From an uncultured Erythrobacter sp. (GTDB taxonomy: Bacteria > Pseudomonadota > Alphaproteobacteria > Sphingomonadales > Sphingomonadaceae), in assembly GCA_947498065.1 (NCBI GenBank), contig CANMIS010000001.1:744001-808000 (forward strand): a DNA stretch of 64,000 bases, in the 5' to 3' direction. A model generated the notes under the pieces. It had not been told where the DNA came from. It made no database searches and saw only the letters and a list, made by a program, of their open reading frames with translations. Position 1 is the stretch's first letter, and each line of letters begins with the position of its first letter. The position numbers were made by a program, and so were the translations under genes. Shown here piece after piece: positions 18,367 to 27,826 of the stretch.

Positions 18367-18444
18367 GCCACCCGCGCCCTCCACCCTTCCACCCGGAGCC
18401 TACCGGGATACCATCCGGGTGGAAGGGTGGAGGGCGCGGGTGGC
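18367..18444. repeat. Perfect 31-bp inverted repeat with 16-base spacer
   Basis: Left arm 18367-18397 and right arm 18414-18444 are exact reverse complements over 31 bases; the spacer is 18398-18413. The arms are GC-rich and purine/pyrimidine biased (runs such as CCCTCCACCCTTCC opposite GGAAGGGTGGAGGG). There is no T tract on either side. It lies between the stop of the lipoprotein gene and the start of argS, both on the minus strand. It could act as an mRNA hairpin or be a copy of a dispersed palindromic element; I see no second copy in this window. Confidence 0.93.
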
Positions 18445-18503
18445 GTGGAGCCGACTAGCTAGAAGCGCGAGGAAATCGCACACCGGATGGTGTGCGGAAC
18501 GAC

Positions 18504-19154
18504 TTAACGCGTGGCGTTATAGGCCAGCTGCTGTTCGGTCAGTTGAAAGCCGACCAGCATTTCAAAGCTGGTACGCTGGATTGCCGCGCGCACTTCTGGT
18601 GCGGACAGCGGGTCAAGCGCGGCGTCAACATCGCCAGGTCGTCGCTTGCGGGTGATCCGCTCGCGAATATCCTCGGGCAAGGTCGCAGCGGCGCGGTCAA
18701 TGTAAGAGGAGGCGGTTCCGCTGGCCTGAGCACGCTCTTGCCCGTCGGCGAAGCTAATCGTCACTTCGCCAACCCGCTTGGACACGACGGCACTGCCGCC
18801 CTGCAATACAGTGACGAAGTAAGGCACGGTGACGCTGCGCGCGCCGCGAACGTCGGTGCGGCGGGCCAGCACGTCAAAGGTCGCTTGACTATAAACCTTC
18901 TCGCCGCTCTCATCACAGGTGTGACGCAGATTGGTGATCGTTGCGGTCATATCCAGATTGGCCGCCGTCTGATCGCCAGCCGCGCGGAAAGCGGTGATAT
19001 CGCCGGTGTAGTCAGGAATGCCGACCGATGGGCAGGATGTCAGGACGGCGGTGATGCCAACCCCTTGATCAACCACCAACTCGCCTTCGCGGGCACAGCC
19101 AGCAAGGGCAGCAACAAGAGCTAGAGCAGGCAAAATCGGCTTGCGAAACGTCAT
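18504..19154 (-). CDS. Predicted lipoprotein of unknown function
   Basis: Exported protein of 216 residues with a lipoprotein signal peptide: basic start MTFRKP, hydrophobic core, and lipobox LAGC with the modified cysteine at residue 20. The mature part shows alternating hydrophobic positions suggestive of beta structure (for example VPYFVTVLQGGSAVVSKRVGEV) and ends in a helical stretch. Two further cysteines (in TSCPSVG and RHTCDESG) might form a disulfide. The family is not recognised. It is divergent from ispH across about 115 bases. Confidence 0.75.
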   Translation of the reverse strand: MTFRKPILPALALVAALAGCAREGELVVDQGVGITAVLTSCPSVGIPDYTGDITAFRAAGDQTAANLDMTATITNLRHTCDESGEKVYSQATFDVLARRTDVRGARSVTVPYFVTVLQGGSAVVSKRVGEVTISFADGQERAQASGTASSYIDRAAATLPEDIRERITRKRRPGDVDAALDPLSAPEVRAAIQRTSFEMLVGFQLTEQQLAYNATR

Positions 19155-19271
19155 GAACTGGGTCGTCCTCGATTAATCGATCCAATGCGCGCGCAGCGTT
19201 TGGCCGCGCACCACAAAAACTGAAGTATCACGCCCTAGCGGCGGACGTCGCAAAGCGCTAGAGGGGGCGAT

Positions 19272-20273
19272 ATGAATGCTCCCTTTCCCAATTCCGACAA
19301 TGGCAGCTCGCCTGCCTCTGGCGGCGGACCAGCCGACCAGACCCCGCTAACCTTGCTGATTGCGGCCCCGCGCGGCTTTTGCGCAGGCGTGGACCGGGCG
19401 ATTGAGATCGTCGAAAAATCGATCGAACGCTATGGCGCGCCGGTCTATGTGCGGCACGAAATCGTCCACAACAAATACGTCGTGAACTCGCTGAAGGCGC
19501 AAGGCGCGATCTTCGTTGAGGAATTGGACGAGGTGCCAGATGACGCGCCGGTAGTGTTCAGCGCACACGGCGTGCCGAAATCGGTTCCAGCCGAAGCGCA
19601 GCGTCGCAATATGATCTATGTCGATGCGACCTGCCCGCTGGTCTCGAAAGTTCACCGGCAGGCTGAGCGGCAGCTCGAGAAGAAGCGCCACATCATCTTT
19701 ATCGGCCATGAGGGCCATCCTGAAGTGATCGGGACGATGGGCCAGGTTGACGAAGGCCAGATGACCCTGGTCGAGACCGTGGAAGACGTCGACAAGCTGC
19801 CGTTTGAGACTGATGACGAGCTCGCATATCTCACGCAAACGACCTTGTCGGTTGATGACACAGCCGAAGTGATCGCGGCGCTCGAATGGCGCTATCCCAA
19901 TATTCGCGGGCCGAAGGCGGAGGACATTTGCTATGCGACCTCCAACCGTCAGGCAGCCGTCAAACAGATCGCCAAGCAATGCGATCTGCTGCTCGTAATC
20001 GGCGCGCCAAACTCGTCCAATTCGCTGCGCCTGGTCGAAGTCGCAGAGCGGCTGGGTACGCCCGGCAAATTGATCCAACGCAGCAATGAGATCGACCCGG
20101 CATGGCTCGACGGCGTGGAGACGCTGGGCGTCACCGCCGGGGCATCTGCGCCAGAGATCCTGGTGCGCGAAGTGGTTGCCAAAATCACGGAACTGCGCCC
20201 GGTCAACGAACAGACAATCACGGCGGCAGAAGAGAAGATGGTCTTCAAACTGCCGCGCGAATTGACCGAATAA
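19272..20273 (+). CDS. ispH: 4-hydroxy-3-methylbut-2-enyl diphosphate reductase
   Basis: Iron-sulfur enzyme of the last step of the MEP isoprenoid pathway, reducing HMBPP to IPP and DMAPP. Cluster cysteines are Cys37 in APRGFCAGV, one in [11 protein letters not shown], and one in [11 protein letters not shown]; the substrate-binding motifs SAHGVP, GHEGHPE and the SSNS segment are all present. The first 25 residues are a Ser/Gly/Pro-rich extension not found in E. coli. A GGGGGCG stretch precedes the ATG. It is followed after 21 bases by thrB on the same strand. Confidence 0.95.
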   Translation: MNAPFPNSDNGSSPASGGGPADQTPLTLLIAAPRGFCAGVDRAIEIVEKSIERYGAPVYVRHEIVHNKYVVNSLKAQGAIFVEELDEVPDDAPVVFSAHGVPKSVPAEAQRRNMIYVDATCPLVSKVHRQAERQLEKKRHIIFIGHEGHPEVIGTMGQVDEGQMTLVETVEDVDKLPFETDDELAYLTQTTLSVDDTAEVIAALEWRYPNIRGPKAEDICYATSNRQAAVKQIAKQCDLLLVIGAPNSSNSLRLVEVAERLGTPGKLIQRSNEIDPAWLDGVETLGVTAGASAPEILVREVVAKITELRPVNEQTITAAEEKMVFKLPRELTE

Positions 20274-20294
20274 ACCGGCGAAGCGCGAGGGCGA

Positions 20295-21272
20295 ATGGCG
20301 GTCTACACGCATCTTGGCGCTGAGGAATTGGCACAGCTGATCGCGCATTACGATGTTGGCGATCTGGTTTCGGCCAAGGGTATTGCCGAGGGCGTCTCAA
20401 ATTCGAACTGGCTGATTGAGACGACAGGCAGCGGCGCGGCGGATTCGCCCACCCGCTTTATCCTCACCATGTATGAGCGGCGCATTGAGCTTAGCGACCT
20501 GCCCTATTTCCTGGGGCTGCTCGATCATCTGTCGGCTGGTGGATGCCCGGTGCCGCGCACCATTCACGACGAGACAGGCGCAGCATTCCGCATGCTGGAT
20601 GGTAAAGCGATCGCGCTGATCGAGTTTCTGCCCGGTGTGTCTCCGACGCAGCCAACCGCAGCTCAGGCGCGGGCCGTGGGCGGTGCGCTGGCGCAAATGC
20701 ATCTCGCATCGTCTAATTTTGAGCTAACCCGCGCAAACACAATGGGCTTTGCGGACAATCTCGCGGTGCTGGAAAAATGCGGTGAGGCGGGCCTTGCGAG
20801 CATCGATCCGGCGCTTCCCGAGATCCTTGACCCGGCGAAAGCAGCTGCCGCGCTCGATTTGTCCGCCCTTCCCGTCTCCAATATTCACGCCGACCTGTTC
20901 CCGGACAATGTCCTGATGCTGGGCGATGAAGTCTCCGGCATGATTGATTTCTACTTCGCTTGCCGGGGCACGATGGCTTTGGACCTCGCCACTACGCACG
21001 CCGCATGGTGCTTCGATCCTTCCGGCGCTCACTATAATGCCGAGCTCGGCGACGCATTGGTCGCAGGATATGAGGCGGTTCGCCCGCTTGAGGTCGCCGA
21101 GCGCGAGCTGTTGCCCGAAATCGCCAAAGGTGCGTGCCTCAGATTTGTCGCAAGCCGGGCCGAGGATTGGCTCGATACGCCGGATGACGCATTGGTCACA
21201 CGCAAGGACCCATTGCAATTCGTCTCACGATGGCACTTTTACGACGAAGCGGGCCTAGGTATATTTGCGTAA
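20295..21272 (+). CDS. thrB: Homoserine kinase, APH-fold type
   Basis: Phosphorylates homoserine for threonine synthesis. This is the aminoglycoside-phosphotransferase-fold form typical of alphaproteobacteria and pseudomonads, not the GHMP form of E. coli. Seen are the N-terminal segment [11 protein letters not shown], the catalytic loop [12 protein letters not shown] near residue 200, and the metal-binding [10 protein letters not shown] segment. Length is 325 residues. It sits 21 bases after ispH and just ahead of rnhA, a common order in sphingomonads. Confidence 0.9.
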   Translation: MAVYTHLGAEELAQLIAHYDVGDLVSAKGIAEGVSNSNWLIETTGSGAADSPTRFILTMYERRIELSDLPYFLGLLDHLSAGGCPVPRTIHDETGAAFRMLDGKAIALIEFLPGVSPTQPTAAQARAVGGALAQMHLASSNFELTRANTMGFADNLAVLEKCGEAGLASIDPALPEILDPAKAAAALDLSALPVSNIHADLFPDNVLMLGDEVSGMIDFYFACRGTMALDLATTHAAWCFDPSGAHYNAELGDALVAGYEAVRPLEVAERELLPEIAKGACLRFVASRAEDWLDTPDDALVTRKDPLQFVSRWHFYDEAGLGIFA

Positions 21273-21300
21273 GCTAACTATTCGGGCAATGGTGGATGGT

Positions 21301-21768
21301 ATGAAACACGTCGAGATTTTCACTGACGGTGCCTGCAAGGGCAACCCTGGCCCTGGCGGCTGGGGCGCGCTGCTGCGTATGGGCCGTCATGAAAAGGAAT
21401 TGTCGGGCGGAGAGCGCGACACGACGAACAATCGTATGGAGCTGATGGCGGCCATCAAAGGCCTGTCCGCCCTGATCGAGCCATGCACCGTCGATCTTTA
21501 TTCAGACAGCAAATATGTGCTCGACGGGATGACCAAATGGGTCGCCGGTTGGCAAAAGCGCGGCTGGGTCAACGCCAGCAAGAAGCCGGTTCGCAATGCC
21601 GATCTGTGGCATGAGCTGATCGATGTCTCGGCCAAGCATCAGGTCGAATGGCACTGGGTCAAAGGGCACAGCGGCCATCCAGAGAACGATCGCGTCGACA
21701 AGCTCGCCAGCGATGAAGCAGACCGCGCGGCATCCGCCAGCGACGAAGAAGAGAGCGAAAACGCCTGA
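21301..21768 (+). CDS. rnhA: Ribonuclease HI
   Basis: Cleaves the RNA strand of RNA-DNA hybrids. All catalytic carboxylates are in place: Asp in the start segment [17 protein letters not shown], Glu in the NNRMELMA segment, Asp in DLYSDSKYV, and Asp in the C-terminal NDRVDKLA, with the [10 protein letters not shown] loop carrying the active-site His. Length is 155 residues. I chose ATG 21301 because a GGTGG stretch lies five bases upstream; ATG 21289 is an in-frame alternative adding four residues. It is probably co-transcribed with ispH and thrB. Confidence 0.94.
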   Translation: MKHVEIFTDGACKGNPGPGGWGALLRMGRHEKELSGGERDTTNNRMELMAAIKGLSALIEPCTVDLYSDSKYVLDGMTKWVAGWQKRGWVNASKKPVRNADLWHELIDVSAKHQVEWHWVKGHSGHPENDRVDKLASDEADRAASASDEEESENA

Positions 21769-21819
21769 TTGACGCGGGGTGCGCTGATGCGCGCTTTGAC
21801 CTCAATCTGCTAATCTCAA

Positions 21820-21852
21820 AACAAAAGCGGCGCACCATTCCGGCACGCCGCT
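21820..21852 (-). terminator. Intrinsic terminator downstream of the YegP-like gene
   Basis: Read on the minus strand, a 7-bp stem AGCGGCG / CGCCGCT (21846-21852 and 21826-21832) with a further three pairs after one mismatch is followed by a TTTTGTT tract. It lies between the convergent rnhA and the small gene at 21905. Confidence 0.75.
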
Positions 21853-21904
21853 CTTATATCAAAAAGTGCAGCAGCGGCGGCGATGCGCCAGCCGCTAGCA
21901 CGCC

Positions 21905-22081
21905 TTAGGTGTTGTCTTCGGTCGGCGCGCCTGGGCCGTTTTTCTTGATCGAATCGATCGCGTTTTGCGCGCTCGACTTGCTCGAATAGCCCTGGGTCGA
22001 GAACATCACTTCTGAATTGTAGCTAAAGCGCACGCGGAACTCGCCGGCTTTGTCTTTGTAGATCTCAAATTTGTGCGACAT
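21905..22081 (-). CDS. Small YegP-like (DUF1508) protein
   Basis: A 58-residue protein that is easy to miss because of its length. The start MSHKFEIYKDKAGEFRVRF and the later GYSSKSSAQNAIDSIKKN match the single-repeat DUF1508/YegP fold, a small beta-sheet unit of uncertain function. A GGGAG Shine-Dalgarno lies about nine bases before the ATG, and a terminator follows the stop on the same strand. No start shift is needed and codon use resembles the neighbours. Confidence 0.85.
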   Translation of the reverse strand: MSHKFEIYKDKAGEFRVRFSYNSEVMFSTQGYSSKSSAQNAIDSIKKNGPGAPTEDNT

Positions 22082-22147
22082 TGTATTGTCTCCCTTCGTT
22101 ATGAATTTGTCTGCGATTCGGGAGCTTACAGATCAAAACGGGGTTGG

Positions 22148-23266
22148 CTAGGCGTCGGTTGTAACAAAACGTTGCGGCGCATAGCGCGCGCGCTCAATCC
22201 CGCTCGTCATTGCATCTGCGCTCAGCCCCAAGAGCTCTTGCGCCGCGAGGCGCGCGGCGGCGGGCGCGGTTTGAATGCCAAAGCCGCCTTGCCCAGCAAA
22301 CCAGTAGAAACCAGGGACCTCTGCGTCATAGCCATAGACCGGCAGCCGGTCGGGCGCGAAACTGCGCAGACCGGCCCAGCGCCGCTCAACGTGCTCAATT
22401 TTCCAGTCGACCACAGCTTCAAAGCGCTCAATCGCGCGGGCGACATCAATTTCCTCTGGCGCAGCATCGCACGGCTCGCTCGGTATCTCGTCATGTGGGC
22501 TGAGCCACAATCGCCCATTGTCCGGCTTGAAATAGAACCCGCCATTGATGTCGAGCACCAGCGGCAAATCGTCCGGGGCCTGCGGCGATACGCGCAATTG
22601 CGCAACTGTGCGGCGCATCGGCGCGATGCCTAGTGGTTTGACACCCCCAGCGACTGCAAGCGCATCGGCCCATGCCCCAGCAGCATTGACCACGCGCTCT
22701 GCTCCGTAGGTCTCGCCCGATTCGAGGGTGACCGCCCATAGGCCGGTGTCGGGATAGCGTTTCAGCTTTGCCACTCGCGCACGGCAGACTAGATCAACGC
22801 TGCACTGGCGCATGATCTTGAGATAATGCTGATGCAGGCCCGCCACATCGATGTCCGCGCAGGCGGGTTCCCAGAAAGCATGACGCCATTCGTCTCGAAC
22901 CTGAGGGACTTTGGCAGCGATCTGTTCGCGGGTGAGCCGCTCGATCGTGACGCCTGTATCCGCGAATGTATGTTCAAATTCGCCAAGCGCCGCCAAATCT
23001 TGATCGCGGGCCAAATGCACCGCGCCGCGCGGGGTCAGAAAACCGCCATCACGCAGATATTGCCCCGATGCGAGGGTAAGCGGCACGACGCCCGGCCCGC
23101 CGTAGCACTCATCCCAGAAGGCCGCGGACCGGCCAGTTGCGTGGTATCCGGGTGCGTCCTCAGCCTCTAGGACCAGTACTTTGGCGTGGGCGGACAGCTC
23201 GGCAGCAAGACTAGCGCCCGCTATTCCGGCTCCGACAACCGCAAAGTCATAAATTCCATCAGGCAT
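22148..23266 (-). CDS. FAD-dependent oxidoreductase, glycine/D-amino-acid oxidase family
   Basis: Flavoenzyme of the DAO superfamily (372 residues). The dinucleotide-binding motif VVGAGIAGASLAAEL is at residues 10-24, and the second FAD contact RVVNAAGAWAD near residue 190. The C-terminal substrate domain ends with FYWFAGQGGFGIQTAPAAA, the usual FAD-closing segment. The substrate cannot be named; the family includes D-amino acid, sarcosine and D-arginine dehydrogenases. The gene shares one base (TGATG) with the stop of the upstream alpha/beta hydrolase, so they are translationally coupled. Confidence 0.85.
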   Translation of the reverse strand: MPDGIYDFAVVGAGIAGASLAAELSAHAKVLVLEAEDAPGYHATGRSAAFWDECYGGPGVVPLTLASGQYLRDGGFLTPRGAVHLARDQDLAALGEFEHTFADTGVTIERLTREQIAAKVPQVRDEWRHAFWEPACADIDVAGLHQHYLKIMRQCSVDLVCRARVAKLKRYPDTGLWAVTLESGETYGAERVVNAAGAWADALAVAGGVKPLGIAPMRRTVAQLRVSPQAPDDLPLVLDINGGFYFKPDNGRLWLSPHDEIPSEPCDAAPEEIDVARAIERFEAVVDWKIEHVERRWAGLRSFAPDRLPVYGYDAEVPGFYWFAGQGGFGIQTAPAAARLAAQELLGLSADAMTSGIERARYAPQRFVTTDA

Positions 23267-24225
23267 CAGCTGGCGGGCTTCGGCGCAGTCCTATCGAGAA
23301 ACTCGGTAACCGCGTCCATTGCGCGGTCGCGCACTGCATCAACCTCGCGCAGGATTTCATGGCGAGCCTCGTCGCCAAAGGCGCACAGCTCTCCCTTGGC
23401 AAGGCGCTCCACCGCACGGACGCAGTCTGCATGGCTCACGAGCTTGTCTTCACTGGTCGACAGGATGAGCACTGGTACGTCGACCGATTCCATCGCGCCG
23501 GGCGCCTCGAGAACTCTGGTCGAAGCATAGGCACGCTCAACCCAGCCCCAACTGCCCGGCCCCATCACCAGCTCTGGGCGATGCTCGCGCCACCACAGCT
23601 CATCGTCATAGCGATCATCATCATGGGTCAGCAATGTGCGGCGGCGCGCAGGCATCTCGCCCGGTTTCTCACTCCACTTCCACGCTTGCCGGGTGGGTTC
23701 GCCAACGACATTCATCAGCTTTGCCGCCCCATGGAGCACCGCCAGCGGCAACGGCGGCCCTGCCATACCGAGCATGGGCGCACTTAAAACAACGGCCTCA
23801 GGCTGAACGCGGCGCTCAATCAGCGCGCGCATAACGACGTGCCCGCCCATTGAATGTCCCGCGAGCACATGCGGCCCTGGCGTCTCAGCGACCCAATCCG
23901 ACCAGAAATGCGCCAGATCATCAACCCAAGTCGCAAAATCATCAATATGCCCAGTGACAGGATCGTCTCCGAGTCGCCCAGAACCCGCCTGCCCGCGCCA
24001 ATCCGCCGCAGTTACGCGCCAGCCATCGCGGTGCCATTCGTCCAGGCTCTCAAGGTATTTTTCGTAATTGTCACCGCGTCCCGGAAAAAACAGGATGGAC
24101 CCGCGCGGGCTCACACCACCGGCGCCAGAGGTCTGCCAATCAATCCGGCGCAATTCATGGCCGTCTTGCGCGCGCCAAATGCTCTCGCTGGCAGCAGAGG
24201 GAATAGCCCGGCGATCCATAATCAC
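23266..24225 (-). CDS. Alpha/beta hydrolase, monoacylglycerol-lipase or lysophospholipase type
   Basis: Serine hydrolase of 319 residues without a signal peptide. Visible are the oxyanion strand ILFFPGRGDNYEKY, the nucleophile elbow GHSMGG near residue 132, an acid in the segment STSEDKLVS, and the final His in DEARHEI. The segment order matches the PldB/monoacylglycerol lipase group. Its stop overlaps the start of the FAD oxidoreductase by one base. It is divergent from the Tad pilus operon across 150 bases. Confidence 0.85.
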   Translation of the reverse strand: MIMDRRAIPSAASESIWRAQDGHELRRIDWQTSGAGGVSPRGSILFFPGRGDNYEKYLESLDEWHRDGWRVTAADWRGQAGSGRLGDDPVTGHIDDFATWVDDLAHFWSDWVAETPGPHVLAGHSMGGHVVMRALIERRVQPEAVVLSAPMLGMAGPPLPLAVLHGAAKLMNVVGEPTRQAWKWSEKPGEMPARRRTLLTHDDDRYDDELWWREHRPELVMGPGSWGWVERAYASTRVLEAPGAMESVDVPVLILSTSEDKLVSHADCVRAVERLAKGELCAFGDEARHEILREVDAVRDRAMDAVTEFLDRTAPKPAS

Positions 24226-24375
24226 AGGCTTCCGCGGATGGCTCTGCGCGTGGGATCTGCAGACGTCACTAATTTCATCCCTTCGGGCTTGGTTACTATT
24301 TGGTAAGCCATAATCTGTAGCAACACCCTCAGAAGGACCGACCAGACGATCTGGCCGTCAACCTTTGGGGGCCAA

Positions 24376-24894
24376 ATGTTTAGTGAAACCATCCAATACG
24401 GACTGCTGATTGCCTTGGCAATTGCGCTGTTGTTTGCCGCATTTACGGACATGCGGAGCCGCAGGATCGCCAATTGGTTGAACCTGGCGATCGTCCTTGG
24501 CGCGCCGGTTTTCTGGTGGGCCAGCGGCATGTCTTTGCTGCCCGAAGGACCCACAATTTTCGATCCGACCAGCGTGGTTTTGCAGATCGGTATCGCACTC
24601 ATCACATTTTTTGCCATGGCACTTTTGTTCGCGCTCAAAATGATGGGCGGCGGCGATGTGAAGCTCTTGGCGGCGCTTGCGCTGTGGATCGAGCCCAGCG
24701 CTTTCATGCAATTGCTGATCATCATGGCGCTCGCTGGCGGCGCGCTGACGATCGTGATGGCATCCTATCATTTCATGCGTCAGCAAAAAGAACGCATCGC
24801 AATTCCATACGGCGTGGCCATCGCGGCCGGCGGCCTGTGGGTCATTTATCCGAAGATTTTCTCCAGCGCAGCAATGGCTGCGAACTTGGGGTGA
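24376..24894 (+). CDS. cpaA: Prepilin peptidase CpaA/TadV (A24 family)
   Basis: Aspartic inner-membrane protease that processes Flp prepilins. It is 172 residues with five to six hydrophobic helices. The two catalytic aspartates are those in AAFTDMRSRRIANW (near residue 25) and in the GGGDVKLLAAL segment (near residue 95), both intact. It lacks the N-terminal methylation domain of PilD, as usual for TadV. It is the first gene of the pilus operon, with cpaB following after 87 bases. Confidence 0.92.
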   Translation: MFSETIQYGLLIALAIALLFAAFTDMRSRRIANWLNLAIVLGAPVFWWASGMSLLPEGPTIFDPTSVVLQIGIALITFFAMALLFALKMMGGGDVKLLAALALWIEPSAFMQLLIIMALAGGALTIVMASYHFMRQQKERIAIPYGVAIAAGGLWVIYPKIFSSAAMAANLG

Positions 24895-24981
24895 ACCCGA
24901 TTTTAACCAATCCGCGCTTACAAGGCGCAAATCTACCCGCCCGTGAATTCATCTGGGCCATTACAAGGGGGCTATAAAGCC

Positions 24982-26079
24982 ATGGACAGGAAGAAGCTTG
25001 TTTTGCTCATCGGAGCGCTGATCATCGCGGTCGGCACTGCCTTTGCTGCACGCAGCATGTTCGCAGGGGGCGCTGCCCCAGAAGCTGAGGCGGCTGCTGT
25101 GCCAGTCGGTCCTAAAGTCTTGGTTGCGCAGCGTGCGCTTCCAACCGGCACCATCATCACCGCCGATGCGCTGAGCTATCAGCAATGGCCGGAAGAGCTG
25201 GTGCAGGATGCCTACTTCATTGATGGCGAATCAGACATCACTCAATTGCTCGGCACAGTCGTGCGTCACCCGGTCACCGCTGGTGAACCAGTGACCCAAG
25301 GCTCGCTGGTAAGCCCTGGCGATCGCGGCTTCCTCGCTGCGGCGCTTGGCCCAGGCATGCGCGCTGTTACAGTGCCAGTTTCAGCTAAGACCGGTGTTGC
25401 GGGCTTTGTGTTTCCGGGCGACCGTGTTGACCTTGTCCTGACCCAAACGGTCGAAGGCGAAGGCCTGCCATTGAAGGCCGCTGAAACTGTTTTACGCAAC
25501 CTGCGCGTTCTTGCGACTGACCAAAGAACTTCGCAGACAACTAACGAAGCTGGCAATACCGTTGTTCGTGCGTTCCGTACAGTCACTATCGAAGTGACAC
25601 CGAAGATCGCCGAAAAGGTTGCTGTCGCCCAGACTCTTGGCACGCTCACCTTGGTTCTGCGTTCTATCGCAGATAACCAAACTGAACTCGAGCGCGCGAT
25701 CGCTTCTGGTGATGTAAAAATTCCAGAAGATGCGACGCCTGAAGAGGAAGAGCGGCTCCTTCAGTCGGCCATGAACCGGCCAAACGATCGGGGCACAACT
25801 TTCTCAACCGGCGGTGACGTTTCTCGCTTCCAGCGCAAGTCAGTTCCCGCCACCGGCAAGGCCAAAGTTACGCCAGCCGCACCCGGTGTGGCAGCGAACA
25901 TCAACGGTGCGCCAATCAATCGCGGCCCTGCTGTTCGCGTAACTCGCGGCAAGCAAACCACTGAAGTTCCAGTGGGCGGCGCGCGAGGAGCAGCCACTTC
26001 CTTCCGGCGAACCCAGGCAGAAGATGTACGTGAGGCTGGGCAGACAGCACCTGCCGCAGGCGCATTGCTGATCCGCTGA
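24982..26079 (+). CDS. cpaB: Flp pilus assembly protein CpaB/RcpC
   Basis: Periplasmic component anchored by an N-terminal hydrophobic segment (residues 4-20, KLVLLIGALIIAVGTAF). A SAF/clamp-like domain follows at about 40-110 (VLVAQRALPTGTIITADALS), then the RcpC beta-domain (FVFPGDRVDLVLTQ) at about 115-225. The last 130 residues are basic and Pro/Thr/Ala-rich. It is thought to guide pilus assembly at the secretin. I chose ATG 24982; a GTG at 24943 is in frame but poorly placed. The AAGGGGG with CTATAAA upstream recurs before cpaC. Confidence 0.9.
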   Translation: MDRKKLVLLIGALIIAVGTAFAARSMFAGGAAPEAEAAAVPVGPKVLVAQRALPTGTIITADALSYQQWPEELVQDAYFIDGESDITQLLGTVVRHPVTAGEPVTQGSLVSPGDRGFLAAALGPGMRAVTVPVSAKTGVAGFVFPGDRVDLVLTQTVEGEGLPLKAAETVLRNLRVLATDQRTSQTTNEAGNTVVRAFRTVTIEVTPKIAEKVAVAQTLGTLTLVLRSIADNQTELERAIASGDVKIPEDATPEEEERLLQSAMNRPNDRGTTFSTGGDVSRFQRKSVPATGKAKVTPAAPGVAANINGAPINRGPAVRVTRGKQTTEVPVGGARGAATSFRRTQAEDVREAGQTAPAAGALLIR

Positions 26080-26159
26080 AGGAACAGAAAATGACAAACC
26101 AGATCAAAAGATTGGATGCCGTCCAGACGGCAACAGGGAAACCATCAAGGGGCTATAAA

Positions 26160-27803
26160 ATGAAACGCCTGTCTACTGCAAAAATGCTGCTGGCCAGCAT
26201 TGCCGCATTGCCGCTTATCGCGGCTCCGGCAAACATTGCCACCGCTCAGCAAGTGAACAGCCCGGATCAGGACGTCGTCCTATCCATCGGCAGCGGCCAA
26301 TTGGTCACCATTCCTGGCGCAATGACGGATGTCTTCATCGCCAACGAAGCGATCGCCGATGTGCAAGTCAAATCTCAGCGTCAGCTGTATGTATTTGGCC
26401 GCTCTGGTGGTGAAACCACGATTTACGCCAGCAATGCGTCTGGCAATGTGATCTGGTCTGCCAATATTCGCGTCGGCTCAAACATTGGCAGCATTGATCA
26501 AATGCTGGCTCTGGCGATGCCGCAAGCCAAAATAGGCGTTGCCACCATGGGCACCAACACGGTGCTTCTGACCGGTACAGTGGCTGCTCCGGAAGATGCG
26601 GCCGAAGCTGAACGCTTGGTCCAAGCTTTTGTTGGCGACGGCGCAAATGTGATCAGCCGCCTGAAAACGGCAACACCGCTGCAGGTAAACCTGCAAGTGA
26701 CTTTTGCAGAAGTCAGTCGCTCACTCACGCGTGATATCAGCGGCAATCTGTCGACCTTCGATTTTAGCACCGGAGGTTTCCGGGGAGCAATCGGCAACGG
26801 GCGTACGCTGGGAACCGGCAATTTCCGTCTCGACGGACCGATTGCGGTTGGTAATGGCGTTCAAAATCCAGGTGTCATTGTTCCTGTGCTGGATGCCCTT
26901 GGCAATCCAGTGTTGGATAACAACGGAGCGATCGTTACCCAGACCATCCAGGGTCCAGGCATCAACTCAAATGGCGGCACTACCATTGGTGGTCTTGGTC
27001 GCTTGTTCGGGCTTGACGCGCTAGGCGCCCTCGATTTGGCCGAACAAATTGGACTGGTAACGACTTTGTCCAGACCTAACCTGACAGCCCTGTCTGGTGA
27101 AACAGCGAGCTTCCTCGCTGGCGGCGAATTCCCGATCCCAATCAGTGAAGGCTTGGGCACTGTCTCGGTAGAGTATCGCAATTTCGGTGTGAGCCTTGCC
27201 TATACTCCTACTGTTCTGGCCAATGGCCGAATTTCTCTGCGGGTACGGCCTGAAGTTTCCGAACTCTCGAGCCAAGGCGCGGTTACGCTCAACGGCTTCC
27301 AAATCCCGGCCCTCACCATTCGCCGGACAGAAACCACTGTCGAGCTCGGGTCTGGTCAGAGCTTCATGATCGCTGGCCTGATGAGCAACAATTCGCAGAA
27401 TACGATCGATAAGGCGCCAGGTGTTGGTGATATTCCAATCCTTGGCAACCTCTTCCGTTCGCGGGCCTATCGTAAGGGCGAAACCGAATTGGTAATCGTT
27501 GTAACTCCGTATCTGGTGAAACCAGTGAACGCGAGTGACATCAAATTGCCAACTGACGGGTTCCGAGCTGCAAGCGAGATCGAACAATTGCTTGGCTATC
27601 AGGAGAGCGCAGGCAAAAGCGGGGCAGCTCGTCCTGGACCGACTGCGGCAGGTGACGAGAATGCACCGGAGCCGTCGGTCAGTGCAGCAGATCCTGCAGC
27701 AATCGTCCCAGGCTCAAGTCGCAAGGACGAACGCCGCACTCAGAAAAAAGACCGGAAAAAAGACCGTCAGGCTGACGCCGCGGCACCCGGTTTTAGCCTC
27801 TAA
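26160..27803 (+). CDS. cpaC: Tad pilus secretin CpaC/RcpA
   Basis: Outer-membrane secretin through which the Flp pilus passes. A signal peptide (residues 1-30) is followed by the pilus/BON-like N-domains (DVVLSIGSGQLVTIPGAMTD; VLLTGTVAAPEDAAEAERLV) and the secretin domain from about 250, with the segments LTALSGETASFLAGGEFPIP and VELGSGQSFMIAGLM. The C-terminal 60 residues are Lys-rich and low complexity. ATG 26160 has AAGGGG seven bases upstream; ATG 26091, in frame, also has a plausible AAGGA and would add 23 residues, so the true start needs N-terminal data. Confidence 0.92.
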   Translation: MKRLSTAKMLLASIAALPLIAAPANIATAQQVNSPDQDVVLSIGSGQLVTIPGAMTDVFIANEAIADVQVKSQRQLYVFGRSGGETTIYASNASGNVIWSANIRVGSNIGSIDQMLALAMPQAKIGVATMGTNTVLLTGTVAAPEDAAEAERLVQAFVGDGANVISRLKTATPLQVNLQVTFAEVSRSLTRDISGNLSTFDFSTGGFRGAIGNGRTLGTGNFRLDGPIAVGNGVQNPGVIVPVLDALGNPVLDNNGAIVTQTIQGPGINSNGGTTIGGLGRLFGLDALGALDLAEQIGLVTTLSRPNLTALSGETASFLAGGEFPIPISEGLGTVSVEYRNFGVSLAYTPTVLANGRISLRVRPEVSELSSQGAVTLNGFQIPALTIRRTETTVELGSGQSFMIAGLMSNNSQNTIDKAPGVGDIPILGNLFRSRAYRKGETELVIVVTPYLVKPVNASDIKLPTDGFRAASEIEQLLGYQESAGKSGAARPGPTAAGDENAPEPSVSAADPAAIVPGSSRKDERRTQKKDRKKDRQADAAAPGFSL

Positions 27804-27826
27804 TCGAAGTGAGAAAGGTAAGAATT

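Noticed and set aside
17514-18458. 314-codon plus-strand frame opposite argS
   Set aside because: Antisense shadow of argS; runs through the inverted repeat, which argues against coding.
19347-20348. 333-codon minus-strand frame opposite ispH
   Set aside because: It lies entirely antisense to a well-supported ispH and has the Arg/His/Gln composition of a shadow frame.
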